This document shows, piece by piece, positions 27,798 to 37,311 of a DNA stretch of 64,000 nucleotides. The position numbers and the translations under genes are program-made. Every line of letters starts with the position of its first letter. The stretch's first letter is position 1. This stretch comes from Bacteroidales bacterium. GTDB taxonomy: Bacteria > Bacteroidota > Bacteroidia > Bacteroidales > GCA-2748055. Where the stretch lies: the NCBI GenBank assembly GCA_029210725.1, contig JARGFM010000017.1, positions 22,044-86,043 on the forward strand, given 5' to 3'. The notes beneath the pieces were generated by a model. It was not told where the DNA came from. It saw nothing but the letters and a program-made list of their open reading frames with translations, and made no database searches.

Positions 27798-28886
27798 CTA
27801 AATTTTGACTGATTCAAGGTACCTTTGAATCAGCCGGGGTACCGGATATTGATCCAGCTGTCCCACGGGTACAACGATCCAGCCTGCAGGGAGGCCGGCA
27901 CCGAATGAGGGCAGTTCGACGTGGATAAAACGGGCGTGAATGGTGCGATGCGACAGCTGATGCCGGATCGTGGGGGAGAGCTGCCGGATCGTCGGGGAGA
28001 GTTGATTGATTGTGGGGGAGAGCTCCTGAATGCCTGACTCCCCTCCCCGGTAGAGCGCTTCGATTTCCTGCACCATCTCCGAATCGCTCTGCGGGGCCTG
28101 GTATTCGGCCAGTGGAAACTGGTAGAGCGACCTCCAGATACCGGAGTCGCCCCGTTTCTCCAGGATGGTTTCCCCCCGGGAGGTCATAATATAGAAATAG
28201 AACCAGCGGTTTACCGGCTTTTTTCCCCGGATCTTTACCGGAAACTGTTCCACTGTTCCGCTAAGCCGGGCATGGCAGCGGTCAGAAAGCGGACACTCCT
28301 GGCACCGGGGCGATACCGGGGTGCAGAGCAAAGCCCCGAAATCGATCATGGCCTGGTTGTGCTCCCCGGGATCGGAGCCTTCGAGCAGCTCCGTGGCCAG
28401 GGCATATATCTGCCTTTCTCCCGCGGGAGTGTTGATGGCTTCCCCGATCCCGTATAGGCGGGCAATAAGCCGGGAGACATTTCCATCGACCGCTGCCAGG
28501 GGCTCTTTGTAGCACCAGGAGGCGATGGCCGCCGCGGTATATTTCCCCACCCCCTTCAGAGCCAGTAATCCCTGGTAATCAGCCGGCATAACCCCGTTCA
28601 TCTCTTCTGCCACCTGCCTGGCTGAAGCATGCATATGGCGTGCGCGGCTGTAGTAGCCCAGTCCCTGCCACAGCCTGAGCACTTCATCCTCCCGGGCCCG
28701 GGCCAGGGTTCTTACATCGGGAAACGCTTCCAGAAAATTTTTCAGGTATGGAAGTCCTTGATCCATACGGGTTTGCTGCAGTATTACCTCGGCCACCCAG
28801 GTGCGGTAAGGGTCTCTGGTCGAGCGCATGGGAAGGTCTCTGCCATTTTTTTCATACCACCCTCGGATTTTTCCGCCAAATTTCAT
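27798..28886 (-). CDS. mutY: A/G-specific adenine glycosylase
   Basis: It removes adenine mispaired with 8-oxoguanine. The helix-hairpin-helix LKGVGKYTAAAIAS, catalytic Asp in VDGNVSR, the Glu of VAEVILQQTR and a 4Fe-4S loop (C-x6-C-x2-C-x5-C in CTPVSPRCQECPLSDRC) are intact. The usual LPWR near the N-terminus reads LPMR. The C-terminal NUDIX-like domain carries three copies of a seven-residue LSPTI(N/R)Q-type repeat from a 21-bp array. Confidence 0.95.
   Translation of the reverse strand: MKFGGKIRGWYEKNGRDLPMRSTRDPYRTWVAEVILQQTRMDQGLPYLKNFLEAFPDVRTLARAREDEVLRLWQGLGYYSRARHMHASARQVAEEMNGVMPADYQGLLALKGVGKYTAAAIASWCYKEPLAAVDGNVSRLIARLYGIGEAINTPAGERQIYALATELLEGSDPGEHNQAMIDFGALLCTPVSPRCQECPLSDRCHARLSGTVEQFPVKIRGKKPVNRWFYFYIMTSRGETILEKRGDSGIWRSLYQFPLAEYQAPQSDSEMVQEIEALYRGGESGIQELSPTINQLSPTIRQLSPTIRHQLSHRTIHARFIHVELPSFGAGLPAGWIVVPVGQLDQYPVPRLIQRYLESVKI
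27959..28021 (-). repeat. 21-bp in-frame array in mutY
   Basis: Three 21-bp units (27959-27979, 27980-28000, 28001-28021) sharing GGATCGTGGGGGAGA-like cores, read on the minus strand as repeated Leu-Ser-Pro-Thr-Ile heptads in the C-terminal domain of MutY. Confidence 0.88.
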
Positions 28887-28956
28887 TACATTCGCCTCCG
28901 CAAATTGATAATACTCTTATTTATAGCGTACTAAAATAAAAATTAATTCAAAACAA

Positions 28957-28987
28957 TTTCATATTCACGTAAAAGTATTTATATTTG
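28957..28987 (+). promoter_or_regulatory. Promoter of the HU gene
   Basis: TTTC (28957-28960), a 19-bp spacer and TATATTTG (28980-28987) match the Bacteroidota -33/-7 consensus well. Start of transcription is expected near 28993, giving a leader of about 50 nt. Confidence 0.65.
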
Positions 28988-29041
28988 CAATTCGCAACGT
29001 AGAAACTAATGTAAATCATTGATAATTAAAGGTTTTTTAAA

Positions 29042-29326
29042 ATGACTAAAGCAGATATCGTAAACGAGATTTCCAAGAACACGGGAATAGAAAAGGTAAC
29101 TGTCCAGAAAACTGTAGAAGCTTTCATGGAGACAGTGAAAGACTCACTAAGTAAAGACAAAAATGTATACCTAAGAGGATTTGGAAGTTTCATCGTGAAG
29201 AAAAGGGCCAAGAAAACTGCCCGTAATATTTCCAAGAACACGACCATTATTATTCCTGAACACTCCATTCCTGCTTTCAAGCCAGCCAAAACTTTCGTTA
29301 GCAAGGTAAAAACCAATGTAAAGTAA
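29042..29326 (+). CDS. HU-family DNA-binding protein
   Basis: The 94-residue histone-like protein bends and compacts DNA as a dimer. TKADIVNEISKNTGI, the helix through VEAFMETVKDSL, and the beta-arm region with GFGSFIVKKRAKKTARN are typical, though the arm differs from E. coli HU (NTTIIIPEHSIPAFKPAKTF). It has its own strong promoter, and a small basic gene follows 12 bp downstream. Confidence 0.96.
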   Translation: MTKADIVNEISKNTGIEKVTVQKTVEAFMETVKDSLSKDKNVYLRGFGSFIVKKRAKKTARNISKNTTIIIPEHSIPAFKPAKTFVSKVKTNVK

Positions 29327-29338
29327 AAAAATCCTGAG

Positions 29339-29431
29339 ATGCCAAGCGGAAAAAAAAGAAAAAGACATAAGATGGCTACCCACAAACGTAAGAAGCGTTT
29401 GAGGAAAAACAGGCACAAGAAGAGGAAATAG
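29339..29431 (+). CDS. Small very basic protein, AURKAIP1/COX24-like putative ribosomal protein
   Basis: A 30-residue frame, MPSGKKRKRHKMATHKRKKR onward, consists almost only of Lys, Arg and His. The KRKRHKMATHKRKKRLRK pattern matches the AURKAIP1/COX24 motif shared with mitochondrial mS38 and the small bacterial ribosomal protein bS22, and nearly identical short proteins are known next to HU in Bacteroidota. It lies 12 bp after HU and directly before a strong terminator, so it is translated from the HU transcript. Binding near the decoding site is inferred from the motif. Confidence 0.8.
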   Translation: MPSGKKRKRHKMATHKRKKRLRKNRHKKRK

Positions 29432-29454
29432 ATACGTAACCTCCTTAATGAACT

Positions 29455-29490
29455 AAACCTAAAGCATCCGGACAGGGCTTTAGGTTTATT
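29455..29490 (+). terminator. Terminator after the HU operon
   Basis: A perfect 11-bp stem (29455-29465 with 29477-29487) with an 11-nt loop is followed by ATTTCTGTTTT. It separates the HU transcript from rng. Confidence 0.75.
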
Positions 29491-29531
29491 TCTGTTTTAT
29501 AATCAGCTTAATCTTCATAAATGCAGATATT

Positions 29532-31091
29532 GTGAGCAGTGAATTGGTAATCAACTCTACGAATGAGAGGGTTTCGATTGCTCTACTTGAAGATGGTAAG
29601 CTCGTTGAATTAAATGAATCATCGCTTAAGCAGCGCTTTTCGGTAGGAGACATCTACCTGGCCAGGGTAAAGAAGATCATGCCCGGGTTAAATGCTGCAT
29701 TTATTGATGTGGGTTACGAGAAGGATGCTTTTCTTCACTACCTTGATCTGGGCCCACAATTCAGTTCCCTGAACAAATACCTGGGACAGGTCCTTGACAA
29801 GAAGGGACGGCCTATCCCCATCAGTAAATTCAAGCGTCTTCCTGATATTAACAAACACGGGAAGATCAACGAGATTCTCAAGCAGGGGCAATATATCCTT
29901 GTACAAATCGCCAAAGAACCCATTTCAACAAAGGGTCCGAGGCTGACTTCCGAAATTTCCATTGCGGGAAGGAACATCGTTTTGATGCCCTTCTCCGATA
30001 AAATTTCAATCTCTTCCAAAATCTCCTCCCAGGAGGAGAAAGACCGGCTTAAAAATCTCCTGCAGGCCATCCGGCCGCAGAACTTCGGTATCATCGTGCG
30101 TACCGTGGCTGAGGGAAAAAAAGTGGCCGAGCTGGATAATGAATTGCGTAACCTGGTGAAAAAGTGGGAACAGTCGTTCGACCACCTCACCACCAAAGGG
30201 ATCCCACGCCTGGTTATCAGTGAACTGAGCCGTGAATCGGCGGTAGTCCGCGATCACCTGAACCGAAATTTCGACGGCATCCATATCAGTAACGAAAAGG
30301 TGTACGGCGAAATAAAAGACTATATCCGGGAGGTGGCTCCCGAAAAAGAGAAGATCGTCAAGTTATATACGGACAAGGAACCGATCTTCGACAAGCTTGG
30401 GGTGCTGAAGCAGATCAAAGCGGCATTTGGAAAAACAGTCTCATTTAAGCAGGGGGCCTACCTGATCATTGAGCATACCGAGGCTCTTCATGTCATTGAT
30501 GTGAACAGCGGGAACCGTTCCCGTTCATCCAGCGACCAGGAAACCAACGCCGTGGAGGTAAACCTCTCAGCGGCAGATGAAGTAGCCCGCCAGCTCAGGC
30601 TGAGGGATATGGGTGGCATTATTGTGGTCGATTTTATCGATATGCACCGGCAGGAGAACAAGCAGAAACTTTTCGACAGGATGAAGGAGGCCATGTCGGC
30701 CGATAAGACCAAACACAACATCCTTCCCCTGAGTAAATTCGGCCTGATGCAGATCACCCGTCAGCGTGTGCGCCCGGAGATGCATATCGAAACCGCCGAA
30801 AACTGTCCGACCTGCGCGGGAAGCGGAAAAGCTCAACCGCCCATTCTCTTTCCGGAACTGGTCAAGAACGAGCTTTCCCTGCTGATCACCGAGAACCAGA
30901 GTAAGAAACTGGATGTGGCCCTGCATCCCTTTGTGGCCACCTACCTGACCAAAGGCTTTAACTCGGAGGAGCGCAAGTGGCGTAAGGAGCTGAAATGCAA
31001 GATCAAGATCAACGCGTTGGAATCGCTCCATTTTCTGGAGTACAGGATCTACAACGAACAGGGTGAAGAACTGCGCCGGAAACGGCACTAA
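29532..31091 (+). CDS. rng: Ribonuclease G/E family endoribonuclease
   Basis: The 519-residue protein has an S1 domain (about residues 35-125: GDIYLARVKKIMPGLNAAFIDVG), an RNase-H-like part and the catalytic DNase I-like part with VIDVNSGNRS and VVDFIDMH bearing the Mg-binding Asp residues, then a Zn-link CPTCAGSG. It processes rRNA and degrades mRNA. The frame starts at GTG 29532; no ATG lies in frame upstream, and the N-terminus MSSELVINSTNERV fits the family. HU upstream is a common neighbour in this phylum. Confidence 0.95.
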   Translation: MSSELVINSTNERVSIALLEDGKLVELNESSLKQRFSVGDIYLARVKKIMPGLNAAFIDVGYEKDAFLHYLDLGPQFSSLNKYLGQVLDKKGRPIPISKFKRLPDINKHGKINEILKQGQYILVQIAKEPISTKGPRLTSEISIAGRNIVLMPFSDKISISSKISSQEEKDRLKNLLQAIRPQNFGIIVRTVAEGKKVAELDNELRNLVKKWEQSFDHLTTKGIPRLVISELSRESAVVRDHLNRNFDGIHISNEKVYGEIKDYIREVAPEKEKIVKLYTDKEPIFDKLGVLKQIKAAFGKTVSFKQGAYLIIEHTEALHVIDVNSGNRSRSSSDQETNAVEVNLSAADEVARQLRLRDMGGIIVVDFIDMHRQENKQKLFDRMKEAMSADKTKHNILPLSKFGLMQITRQRVRPEMHIETAENCPTCAGSGKAQPPILFPELVKNELSLLITENQSKKLDVALHPFVATYLTKGFNSEERKWRKELKCKIKINALESLHFLEYRIYNEQGEELRRKRH

Positions 31092-31149
31092 GCAGTAAAC
31101 ATTTCGCTTTGAGAATTGTTTAGCATTGGTGATAATAACTAAAGAATTC

Positions 31150-33225
31150 ATGAAGATCAGAACGATACTAACGGGCGTGGCTGTCCTGATGGCCACTTCC
31201 GTTTTTGCACAGGTGGAGGATCCGGTAAAATGGACCTTTACCATTCAGAATGTAAACGGGCAGGAGGCCGAACTGGTCTTTTCTGCCGATATCGATCATC
31301 CCTGGCACCTCTATTCTGCCCATCTTCCCCCCGGAGGGCCCATCCCCACCAAACCCTGGTACGATGAATCGGACTCCTACAGCCTGGTGGACGATATTAT
31401 GGAGGTAAGCAAGCCCAAAGTCAAATTTGACGAGGGCTTTCAGATGGAGGTGGGTACCATTGAGAAAAAAGCCGAATTCAGGCAGAAAGTAAAATTTGAA
31501 GGTACTGGCACCCGGACCGTAAGCGGCGAGATCGAATACCAGGTGTGCGACGACGAGGTATGTCTGCCTCCGATGTCTGTGCCCTTTACCTTTGAGGTGA
31601 ACATCGGTGGTGAAGCCGTGGAAGCAGCTGCTGAGGCCCCCGGAGAGCTCGCTGCATCAGAGAGCGGTGAGGACGGCCCGGCGGAAACCCCGGGAGCCGG
31701 GACTCCCGGAGAGGACGGCCCGGAGATAAGCTTTGGAGCTGCGGCCGGTGAAGAGGATGGTACTGCCGTGGCAGGGGTTCCCGCCCTGGAAGATGAGCGC
31801 TCGCTCTGGCGCTTCTTCTGGCTGGCCTTCGGACTGGGGCTGCTGGCTCTGCTGACCCCCTGTGTCTTCCCCATGATCCCCATGACTGTCAGTTTCTTTA
31901 TGCAGGGCAGTGCAAGCAAGGCCCGCGGGATTTTCCGGGGACTGGTTTTCGGACTCTCCATTACGGCCATCTACACCCTGCTGGGAGTCATCGTCAGCAT
32001 TTCCAACGTGGGCCCCAATGCAGCCAATGCGCTGAGCACCCACTGGATTCCCAACCTGATCTTCTTTGCCCTTTTTATTGTATTTGCCTTCTCTTTCTTT
32101 GGCATGTTCGAGCTGGTGCTGCCTTCCAGCTGGTCCAACAAGGCCGACAGCCAGGTGGATAAAGGCGGACTGGGGGGAGTCTTCTTCCTGGCCGTGACCA
32201 CCGTTCTGGTCTCCTTCTCCTGCACCGGTCCCATCGTGGGTGCGCTGCTGGTCGAAGCGGCCGGGGGACTGGCCCTGAAGCCCATCCTGGGAATGTTTGG
32301 CTTTGGACTGGCCTTTGCCATTCCCTTCACTCTTTTTGCCATCTTCCCTTCCTGGCTGAAGGGACTGCCCAGGTCGGGTGGCTGGCTCAACGCCGTCAAG
32401 GTGGTGCTTGGCTTTATAGTACTGGCTTTCAGTATGAAGTTCCTGATGGCCCTGGATCCCACCAATAAGATACTGACCCGCGAGCTATACCTGGCCGTCT
32501 GGATCGTACTCTTCTTTCTGCTGGGTTTGTACCTGCTGGGAAAGATCAAATTTGCCCACGACAGCGACCTGCCGCATGTTTCCGTGCCCCGCCTCCTGCT
32601 GAGCGTGGCTTCCTTCACCTTTGTGGTTTACCTCTTCCTGGGACTTTTTGGTTACGAGCTGAAAACCATTTCGCCCCTTCTGCCGGCCAAGTCGCCCAAT
32701 GGGATCGATCTGACACAGCGGGCGGTCTACAGCGGGACTCCCCTGGCAGCAGCCGATCAGCAGGAAGAGTGCACCCCGGTCAGGCATGCCGGTCTGTTTC
32801 ATATGCCTTTCGGCCTGACAGGCTTTTACAGCCTGGAAGAAGGACTGGCCTGTGCCAGGGTAAGCGGAAAGCGGGTCCTGATCGATTTCAAGGGTCATTT
32901 TTGCTCCAACTGCAAGAGGATGGAAGCGGCTGTATGGTCCGACCCGGAAGTGCTCAGCACCCTGCGGAACGACTTTGTGATCGTGGCTCTCTATACCGAC
33001 GACCGCACCCGGCTCCCCGAATCGGAGTGGTACACCTCGGAGGTGGACGGGAAGGTTAAAAAAACCATCGGACAGCAGAATATCGACTTTGAAATAGCCA
33101 ACTTCCGCACCAATACCATCCCGCTCTATGTGATTATGGATGCCGATGGCGAGGTATTGGGCGAGCCCAAAGGCACCGACCTGGATGTGGCGAGCTATCT
33201 GAGCTGGCTGAAGGGCACAGGCTGA
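31150..33225 (+). CDS. dsbD: Thiol:disulfide interchange protein DsbD-like
   Basis: A membrane reductant shuttle that carries electrons from cytoplasmic thioredoxin to periplasmic proteins. From the ATG at 31150 (a GTG lies 8 codons upstream) a signal peptide leads to an N-terminal immunoglobulin-like domain with the CDDEVC cysteine pair, an acidic Gly/Pro linker, eight membrane helices (about residues 230-510, Cys in LLTPCVFP and FSCTGP), and a C-terminal thioredoxin domain with CSNC in KGHFCSNCKRME. All redox cysteines are present. Confidence 0.94.
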   Translation: MKIRTILTGVAVLMATSVFAQVEDPVKWTFTIQNVNGQEAELVFSADIDHPWHLYSAHLPPGGPIPTKPWYDESDSYSLVDDIMEVSKPKVKFDEGFQMEVGTIEKKAEFRQKVKFEGTGTRTVSGEIEYQVCDDEVCLPPMSVPFTFEVNIGGEAVEAAAEAPGELAASESGEDGPAETPGAGTPGEDGPEISFGAAAGEEDGTAVAGVPALEDERSLWRFFWLAFGLGLLALLTPCVFPMIPMTVSFFMQGSASKARGIFRGLVFGLSITAIYTLLGVIVSISNVGPNAANALSTHWIPNLIFFALFIVFAFSFFGMFELVLPSSWSNKADSQVDKGGLGGVFFLAVTTVLVSFSCTGPIVGALLVEAAGGLALKPILGMFGFGLAFAIPFTLFAIFPSWLKGLPRSGGWLNAVKVVLGFIVLAFSMKFLMALDPTNKILTRELYLAVWIVLFFLLGLYLLGKIKFAHDSDLPHVSVPRLLLSVASFTFVVYLFLGLFGYELKTISPLLPAKSPNGIDLTQRAVYSGTPLAAADQQEECTPVRHAGLFHMPFGLTGFYSLEEGLACARVSGKRVLIDFKGHFCSNCKRMEAAVWSDPEVLSTLRNDFVIVALYTDDRTRLPESEWYTSEVDGKVKKTIGQQNIDFEIANFRTNTIPLYVIMDADGEVLGEPKGTDLDVASYLSWLKGTG

Positions 33226-33250
33226 TCCGGATACACAAAAACTGATCCTC

Positions 33251-33940
33251 ATGGAAACGGGCGACTATAAATTACTGATCGTGGACGATGAGGAGGATCT
33301 TTGCGAAATTCTCCAGTTCAACCTGGAAGGAGAGGGTTTCCAGGTGGAAGTGGCCTATTCGGCCAGGGAGGCTCTGAAGAAAGATATGGAATCCTTCCAT
33401 CTTATTCTGCTGGATGTGATGATGGGGGAGATGTCGGGCTTCAAGCTGGCCAAGTTGCTCCGGAAGGAGCGCGGGCTGTCCGTTCCCATCATATTTATTA
33501 CCGCCAAAGCCGCCGAGGATGAGTTACTGACCGGTTTCAGCCTGGGAGCCGACGACTATATTACAAAACCCTTTTCCATCAAGGAGCTGATTGTCCGGGT
33601 AAAAGCCGTCCTGAAGAGGACTTCCCGGGAAAAGCCCGGGGGAAAGTCGTCCGTCACGGTAGATGACCTGGTTCTGAATCTGAAGAAGCGAAAACTAAAG
33701 ATCAAAAAAGAGGAGATTGAGCTCACCCGGAAGGAGTTTGAAATACTCACCATGCTGGTGAAAGCCGAAGGCCATATTCATTCCAGGGAGGAGATCCTGG
33801 AGCGTGTATGGGACGAAGACGTGGTGGTCAGCAAGCGGACCGTGGATGTACATATCACCCACCTGCGGAAAAAAATGGGAAGCTACGGGAAATACATCAA
33901 GAACAAACAGGGCTATGGCTATGCCTTTGAAAAAGATTAG
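33251..33940 (+). CDS. OmpR/PhoB-family response regulator
   Basis: Receiver domain (about residues 6-120) with VDDEED, the phosphoacceptor Asp in LILLDVMMGEMSG, ITAKA and YITKPFS; winged helix C-terminal domain (about 132-228) with LTRKEFEILTMLVKAEGHIHSREEI and RTVDVHITHLRKKMG. It is followed 4 bp later by its sensor kinase gene and lies 25 bp after dsbD. Confidence 0.95.
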   Translation: METGDYKLLIVDDEEDLCEILQFNLEGEGFQVEVAYSAREALKKDMESFHLILLDVMMGEMSGFKLAKLLRKERGLSVPIIFITAKAAEDELLTGFSLGADDYITKPFSIKELIVRVKAVLKRTSREKPGGKSSVTVDDLVLNLKKRKLKIKKEEIELTRKEFEILTMLVKAEGHIHSREEILERVWDEDVVVSKRTVDVHITHLRKKMGSYGKYIKNKQGYGYAFEKD

Positions 33941-33944
33941 TTCC

Positions 33945-35696
33945 ATGAGTTTCAGGCAGCGTTTATTTCTTTCTTTTTCAGCCATTTTTACAGTTTTTAC
34001 CCTCCTTGTCCTGGTTTTCCAGTACGAGCGCGAGAAGAATTTCAAGAAACTGCAGCTGGAAAGCACCCTGGATAATATCACGGAGATTGCTCATAAATAT
34101 TTGGAAAACAAAGCGATTACCCGCTCGGGCCAGTATATGCTCATGGACTCTATTCTGGAAATCCTTCCGGCCCGGAACATCCGCCTGACCATGACCGACC
34201 GGGGGGGTACCGTGTTGTACGACAGCGAGGTTCCGGATTACAGCTCCATGGAAAACCATTTGAGCCGGACTGAGTTTCAGGAGGCACTGGAATCCGGTTC
34301 GGGCGGAAATATCAGAAAATCGACCACCACCGGGAAAAGTTACTACTATTATGCGAAACGTTACCCGGAATACTATATCAGAACCGCAACCCTCTATGAT
34401 GTGGGGATCAGGGACCTGCTGAATGTGGAGAGTCTGTTCATTTTCTACCTGGCCCTGCTCTTCCTGGCGACCTCCATTGTCCTGTTCTATATGACCCGGA
34501 GGTTTTCGGAGACCATTAATAAACTTAAGGATTTTACGATCCGCCTGCGCGGCGGCGAGGAGATCAATGAATCGTTCCAGTTTCCCAAAGATGAACTGGG
34601 GATCATTAGCACCCAGATCACATCCTTATACAAGGATTTTAATGATGCACGGAAGAAGCTGGTGATCGAGAAGAACAAATTGTACAGCCATCTGAGCGTC
34701 CTAAACGAAGGGATTGCGTTTTTCTCCCCGCAGAAGGAAAAAGTGCTGGCCAACAACCATTTTATACAGAACCTGAACCTGCTGTCGGAAAAGTCGGCCC
34801 TTACCGCCGAAAAAATATTCAAGATCCGGGAGTTAAGACCGGTGATAAAGTTTATCGACCGGCACCTGGAGGAATCCAGTATGCTCCAGGAGGACGAGCT
34901 TCCACATATGGACATGGATCTGCAAAAGGGCAACCGCTACTTCAATGTGAAGTGCTTCTTTTTCCAGGATAAAAGCTTTGAGATCGTCATCCTGGATACG
35001 ACCAAACTGGAGAAGCGAAAGCTGATCAAGCAGCAGATGACCTCCAATATTGCCCATGAACTGAAAACGCCTGTGGCCACGGTGATGGGATATCTGGAGA
35101 GCATCCAGCATGAAAGCATCACACCTGAAAAGAAAGATTACTTCGTGGAGAAGGCTCATGCCCAGGCTCAGCGCCTCTCGGAACTGATCGATGATCTCTC
35201 CACCCTCAACCGGATTGAGGAAGCAGGCGAGTATTATGAGTTAAATCCCGTATCCATAACGCAGGTGGTGGAGGAGGTCCGGGAACAGCTGAGAATGAAA
35301 CTGGACCAACACCATATCCAGGTACATCTGGATCTTCCCGGGAAACTGGAAATCGAAGGAAACAGATCCCTGCTGTTCTCCATCTTCTATAACCTCTTCG
35401 ATAACGCGATCAAATACGGGGGCGATCACATCCAGATCTTTCTTTCCAGCTACCTGGAAGATAAAAAGAACTACTACTTCTCCTTTGCCAACACAGGTAA
35501 GGGTATCGATGACATCCACCTGAACCGCATCTTTGAAAGGTTTTACAGGATCGACGACGGACGTTCCAGGAAGACCGGCGGGACCGGCCTGGGCCTGGCC
35601 ATCGTGAAGAACGCCATCCAGCTGCATAACGGCGAGATCTCCGCCAGGAATTACAGGGACGGGGGACTGGAGTTCCTCTTCTCCCTGGAAAAGTAG
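33945..35696 (+). CDS. PhoR-like sensor histidine kinase
   Basis: Two membrane helices (about residues 5-27 and 160-180) frame a periplasmic sensor region. A HAMP-like linker, a PAS-like stretch, the HisKA motif NIAHELKTPVATVMGY and the ATPase boxes NLFDNAIKYGG, FANTGKGI, FERFYRID and GGTGLGLAIV follow, all intact. The open frame reaches back to 33804 inside the regulator gene, but the ATG at 33945, 4 bp after the regulator stop, gives a normal N-terminus; 33921 is an alternative. It forms an operon with the regulator. Confidence 0.94.
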   Translation: MSFRQRLFLSFSAIFTVFTLLVLVFQYEREKNFKKLQLESTLDNITEIAHKYLENKAITRSGQYMLMDSILEILPARNIRLTMTDRGGTVLYDSEVPDYSSMENHLSRTEFQEALESGSGGNIRKSTTTGKSYYYYAKRYPEYYIRTATLYDVGIRDLLNVESLFIFYLALLFLATSIVLFYMTRRFSETINKLKDFTIRLRGGEEINESFQFPKDELGIISTQITSLYKDFNDARKKLVIEKNKLYSHLSVLNEGIAFFSPQKEKVLANNHFIQNLNLLSEKSALTAEKIFKIRELRPVIKFIDRHLEESSMLQEDELPHMDMDLQKGNRYFNVKCFFFQDKSFEIVILDTTKLEKRKLIKQQMTSNIAHELKTPVATVMGYLESIQHESITPEKKDYFVEKAHAQAQRLSELIDDLSTLNRIEEAGEYYELNPVSITQVVEEVREQLRMKLDQHHIQVHLDLPGKLEIEGNRSLLFSIFYNLFDNAIKYGGDHIQIFLSSYLEDKKNYYFSFANTGKGIDDIHLNRIFERFYRIDDGRSRKTGGTGLGLAIVKNAIQLHNGEISARNYRDGGLEFLFSLEK

Positions 35697-35702
35697 CGTG
35701 GC

Positions 35703-35960
35703 GGCCCCCGGACAGTTTAGTTTGATCCCCGGAATGTTCATCCAGTCTCCGTACTGTTTTGTTTGGTCCCCGGACAGTTTGGTTTGATCCCCGGACAGTT
35801 TGGTTTGGTCTCCGGACAGTTTAGTTTGGTCTCCGGACAGTTTAGTTTGATCCCCTGACTGTTTAGTTTGATCCCCTGACTGTTTAGTTTGATCCCCTGA
35901 CTGTTTAGTTTGATCCCCTGACTGTTTAGTTTGGTCCCCGGCTTGTTCAGGATTTTGTGA
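35703..35960 (+). repeat. Large 21-bp tandem array after the PhoR-like kinase
   Basis: About twelve 21-bp units with the core CCGGACAGTTTGGTTTGATC in graded variants: early units carry CCGGACAG, the last four are identical with CCTGACTGTTTAGTTTGAT. The gradient suggests expansion from the 3' side. It begins directly after the kinase stop at 35696. All units have a length that is a multiple of three, but no real frame uses them. Confidence 0.95.
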
Positions 35961-36213
35961 ACGGGAGGATCGCATCGGTTTCTTGGAGGGTTTAAAGAGG
36001 GTTGGGGGGGTCGTTTCCCAAAATTTGGAGCGAACAAGGCTGTTACATTTTGTGATTATGTTGCATTTCTTATTTTCTTAACCTTTCACGGAGAGTCTTG
36101 TAACAGTCACAAATACAATGAGATATAAAACATCAGGCCTGAAATGGCAGATAAATGGGAAGTAATAGTATTAACAGGATATAACCTGGTTGTTACCACC
36201 AAAAAACCGGAAA
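35961..36213 (+). other. Intergenic region with TGTTACA/TGTAACA inverted repeat
   Basis: CTGTTACA (36040-36047) and TGTAACAG (36099-36106) form an 8-bp inverted repeat separated by 51 bp in AT-rich DNA upstream of the ATPase-like gene. The same heptamers occur in the 238-bp dispersed element, but no wider homology is visible. It may be a regulatory site; no promoter box is clear. Confidence 0.35.
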
Positions 36214-37311
36214 ATGAATACCCCCTTTCTTTCCTTCGGGCAGATGTCTGAATTGTTCAACGTGGAGCATGATTGGCTTTTTGAGAAGTTCCTGGGAAAG
36301 TTGAATTCGCACAGGCATTTAATACTCACTGCGGATCAGCACTGGGGGATACAGCAATATGTAGAAGAACTGGGATTCCAGCTGGAAGAAAAGCACCGGG
36401 ATATCCAAATCTGTTATATAGATGTGAGACTGGCTCAGACATCTGCATCCTTTCTCGACCTCTTCCAGACCATGCTCCGTCAAAAATTCCAAGAGGTGGT
36501 ACAAGTGGAAGAAGTCCCCTCTGGCAGTGTGGCATCGCTCAGGCTGCCCTCTGTCATAGCCCGAAAAAAAAGAATTCGTGTGGGGGTCTTCCTGTCCAAT
36601 GTCCATTTGTTTCACCGCTTCAGGGATGCAGATTCCTTCCTGAGAATATTCAGACGATATTCCATAAATCAAAAGAATTGCATTTTCTGCCTCTATGGTA
36701 TTAATACGGTTCATTTCAGGAAACTGGTCCACGCTCCCGGCCCCCTTTCCGGCCTGGGCCAGCTTTTTGAGTTAAGGCACGATCCTGCAAAACACCGGTC
36801 TGCCGGCATTAGAAAGCTTTTCCACGAAAACAATAAAAGGATGGGCTATCAAATTTCGATCCTGATGTCCTACATCGTAGACAACCATCCATTCTATCTG
36901 AAGCTTTTTGCCTGGCATGTATTGATCAGGACCCGGAACCAGTGTACAATGAAGATCATGGACGTGGCATTGAATGATCTTCTCCTTCATTTTGAGCCTC
37001 AATTCCTAAAGACCGTGGAAAAACTAACACCCAGGCAGTTAAATTATTTGCATGCCCTGGTGAAGGAAGGTTCTAAACTCTGTTCTCAGAAAACCATGAA
37101 GGCTTACCAGCTTGGATCGTCCGGTCATGTCTCCCGGATTAAACAAAGCCTGGAAAGCAAGGAAATCATTGACACAGGCGGCCATACCACTGTTTTTGCG
37201 GATCCTCTTTTCAGAGAATGGCTTAAAAACCGCTATTTCAAATCCGGCTCGCTGCTGCATCCCGGCTCGCTGCATCATCGCCGGAGGACCCCGGTGATCT
37301 CCCCCATGTAG
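36214..37311 (+). CDS. Archaeal-type ATPase-like protein lacking Walker A and B
   Basis: The 365-residue protein (ATG 36214) follows the Bacteroidota/archaeal ATPase family in its middle and C-terminal parts: IQICYIDVRLAQTSASFLDLF, ILMSYIVDNHPFYLKLFAWHVLIRT, and a winged helix LTPRQLNYLHALVKEG...LGSSGHVSRIKQSLESKEIID. The expected P-loop (PRRxGKSSL) reads ADQHWGIQQY and the Walker B DEFQ position reads SNVH, so nucleotide hydrolysis is unlikely. The C-terminal 20 residues come from a short repeat and overlap the convergent flavin reductase gene by 37 bp. Its partners are unknown. Confidence 0.8.
   Translation: MNTPFLSFGQMSELFNVEHDWLFEKFLGKLNSHRHLILTADQHWGIQQYVEELGFQLEEKHRDIQICYIDVRLAQTSASFLDLFQTMLRQKFQEVVQVEEVPSGSVASLRLPSVIARKKRIRVGVFLSNVHLFHRFRDADSFLRIFRRYSINQKNCIFCLYGINTVHFRKLVHAPGPLSGLGQLFELRHDPAKHRSAGIRKLFHENNKRMGYQISILMSYIVDNHPFYLKLFAWHVLIRTRNQCTMKIMDVALNDLLLHFEPQFLKTVEKLTPRQLNYLHALVKEGSKLCSQKTMKAYQLGSSGHVSRIKQSLESKEIIDTGGHTTVFADPLFREWLKNRYFKSGSLLHPGSLHHRRRTPVISPM

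Noticed and set aside
35703..35960. CRISPR array
   Set aside because: Units are directly adjacent 21-mers with no spacers and no cas genes nearby.
35738..36037. 99-codon frame over the 21-bp array
   Set aside because: Entirely made of repeat translation (Lys-Leu-Asn-Cys-Pro-Gly type); no non-repeat core.
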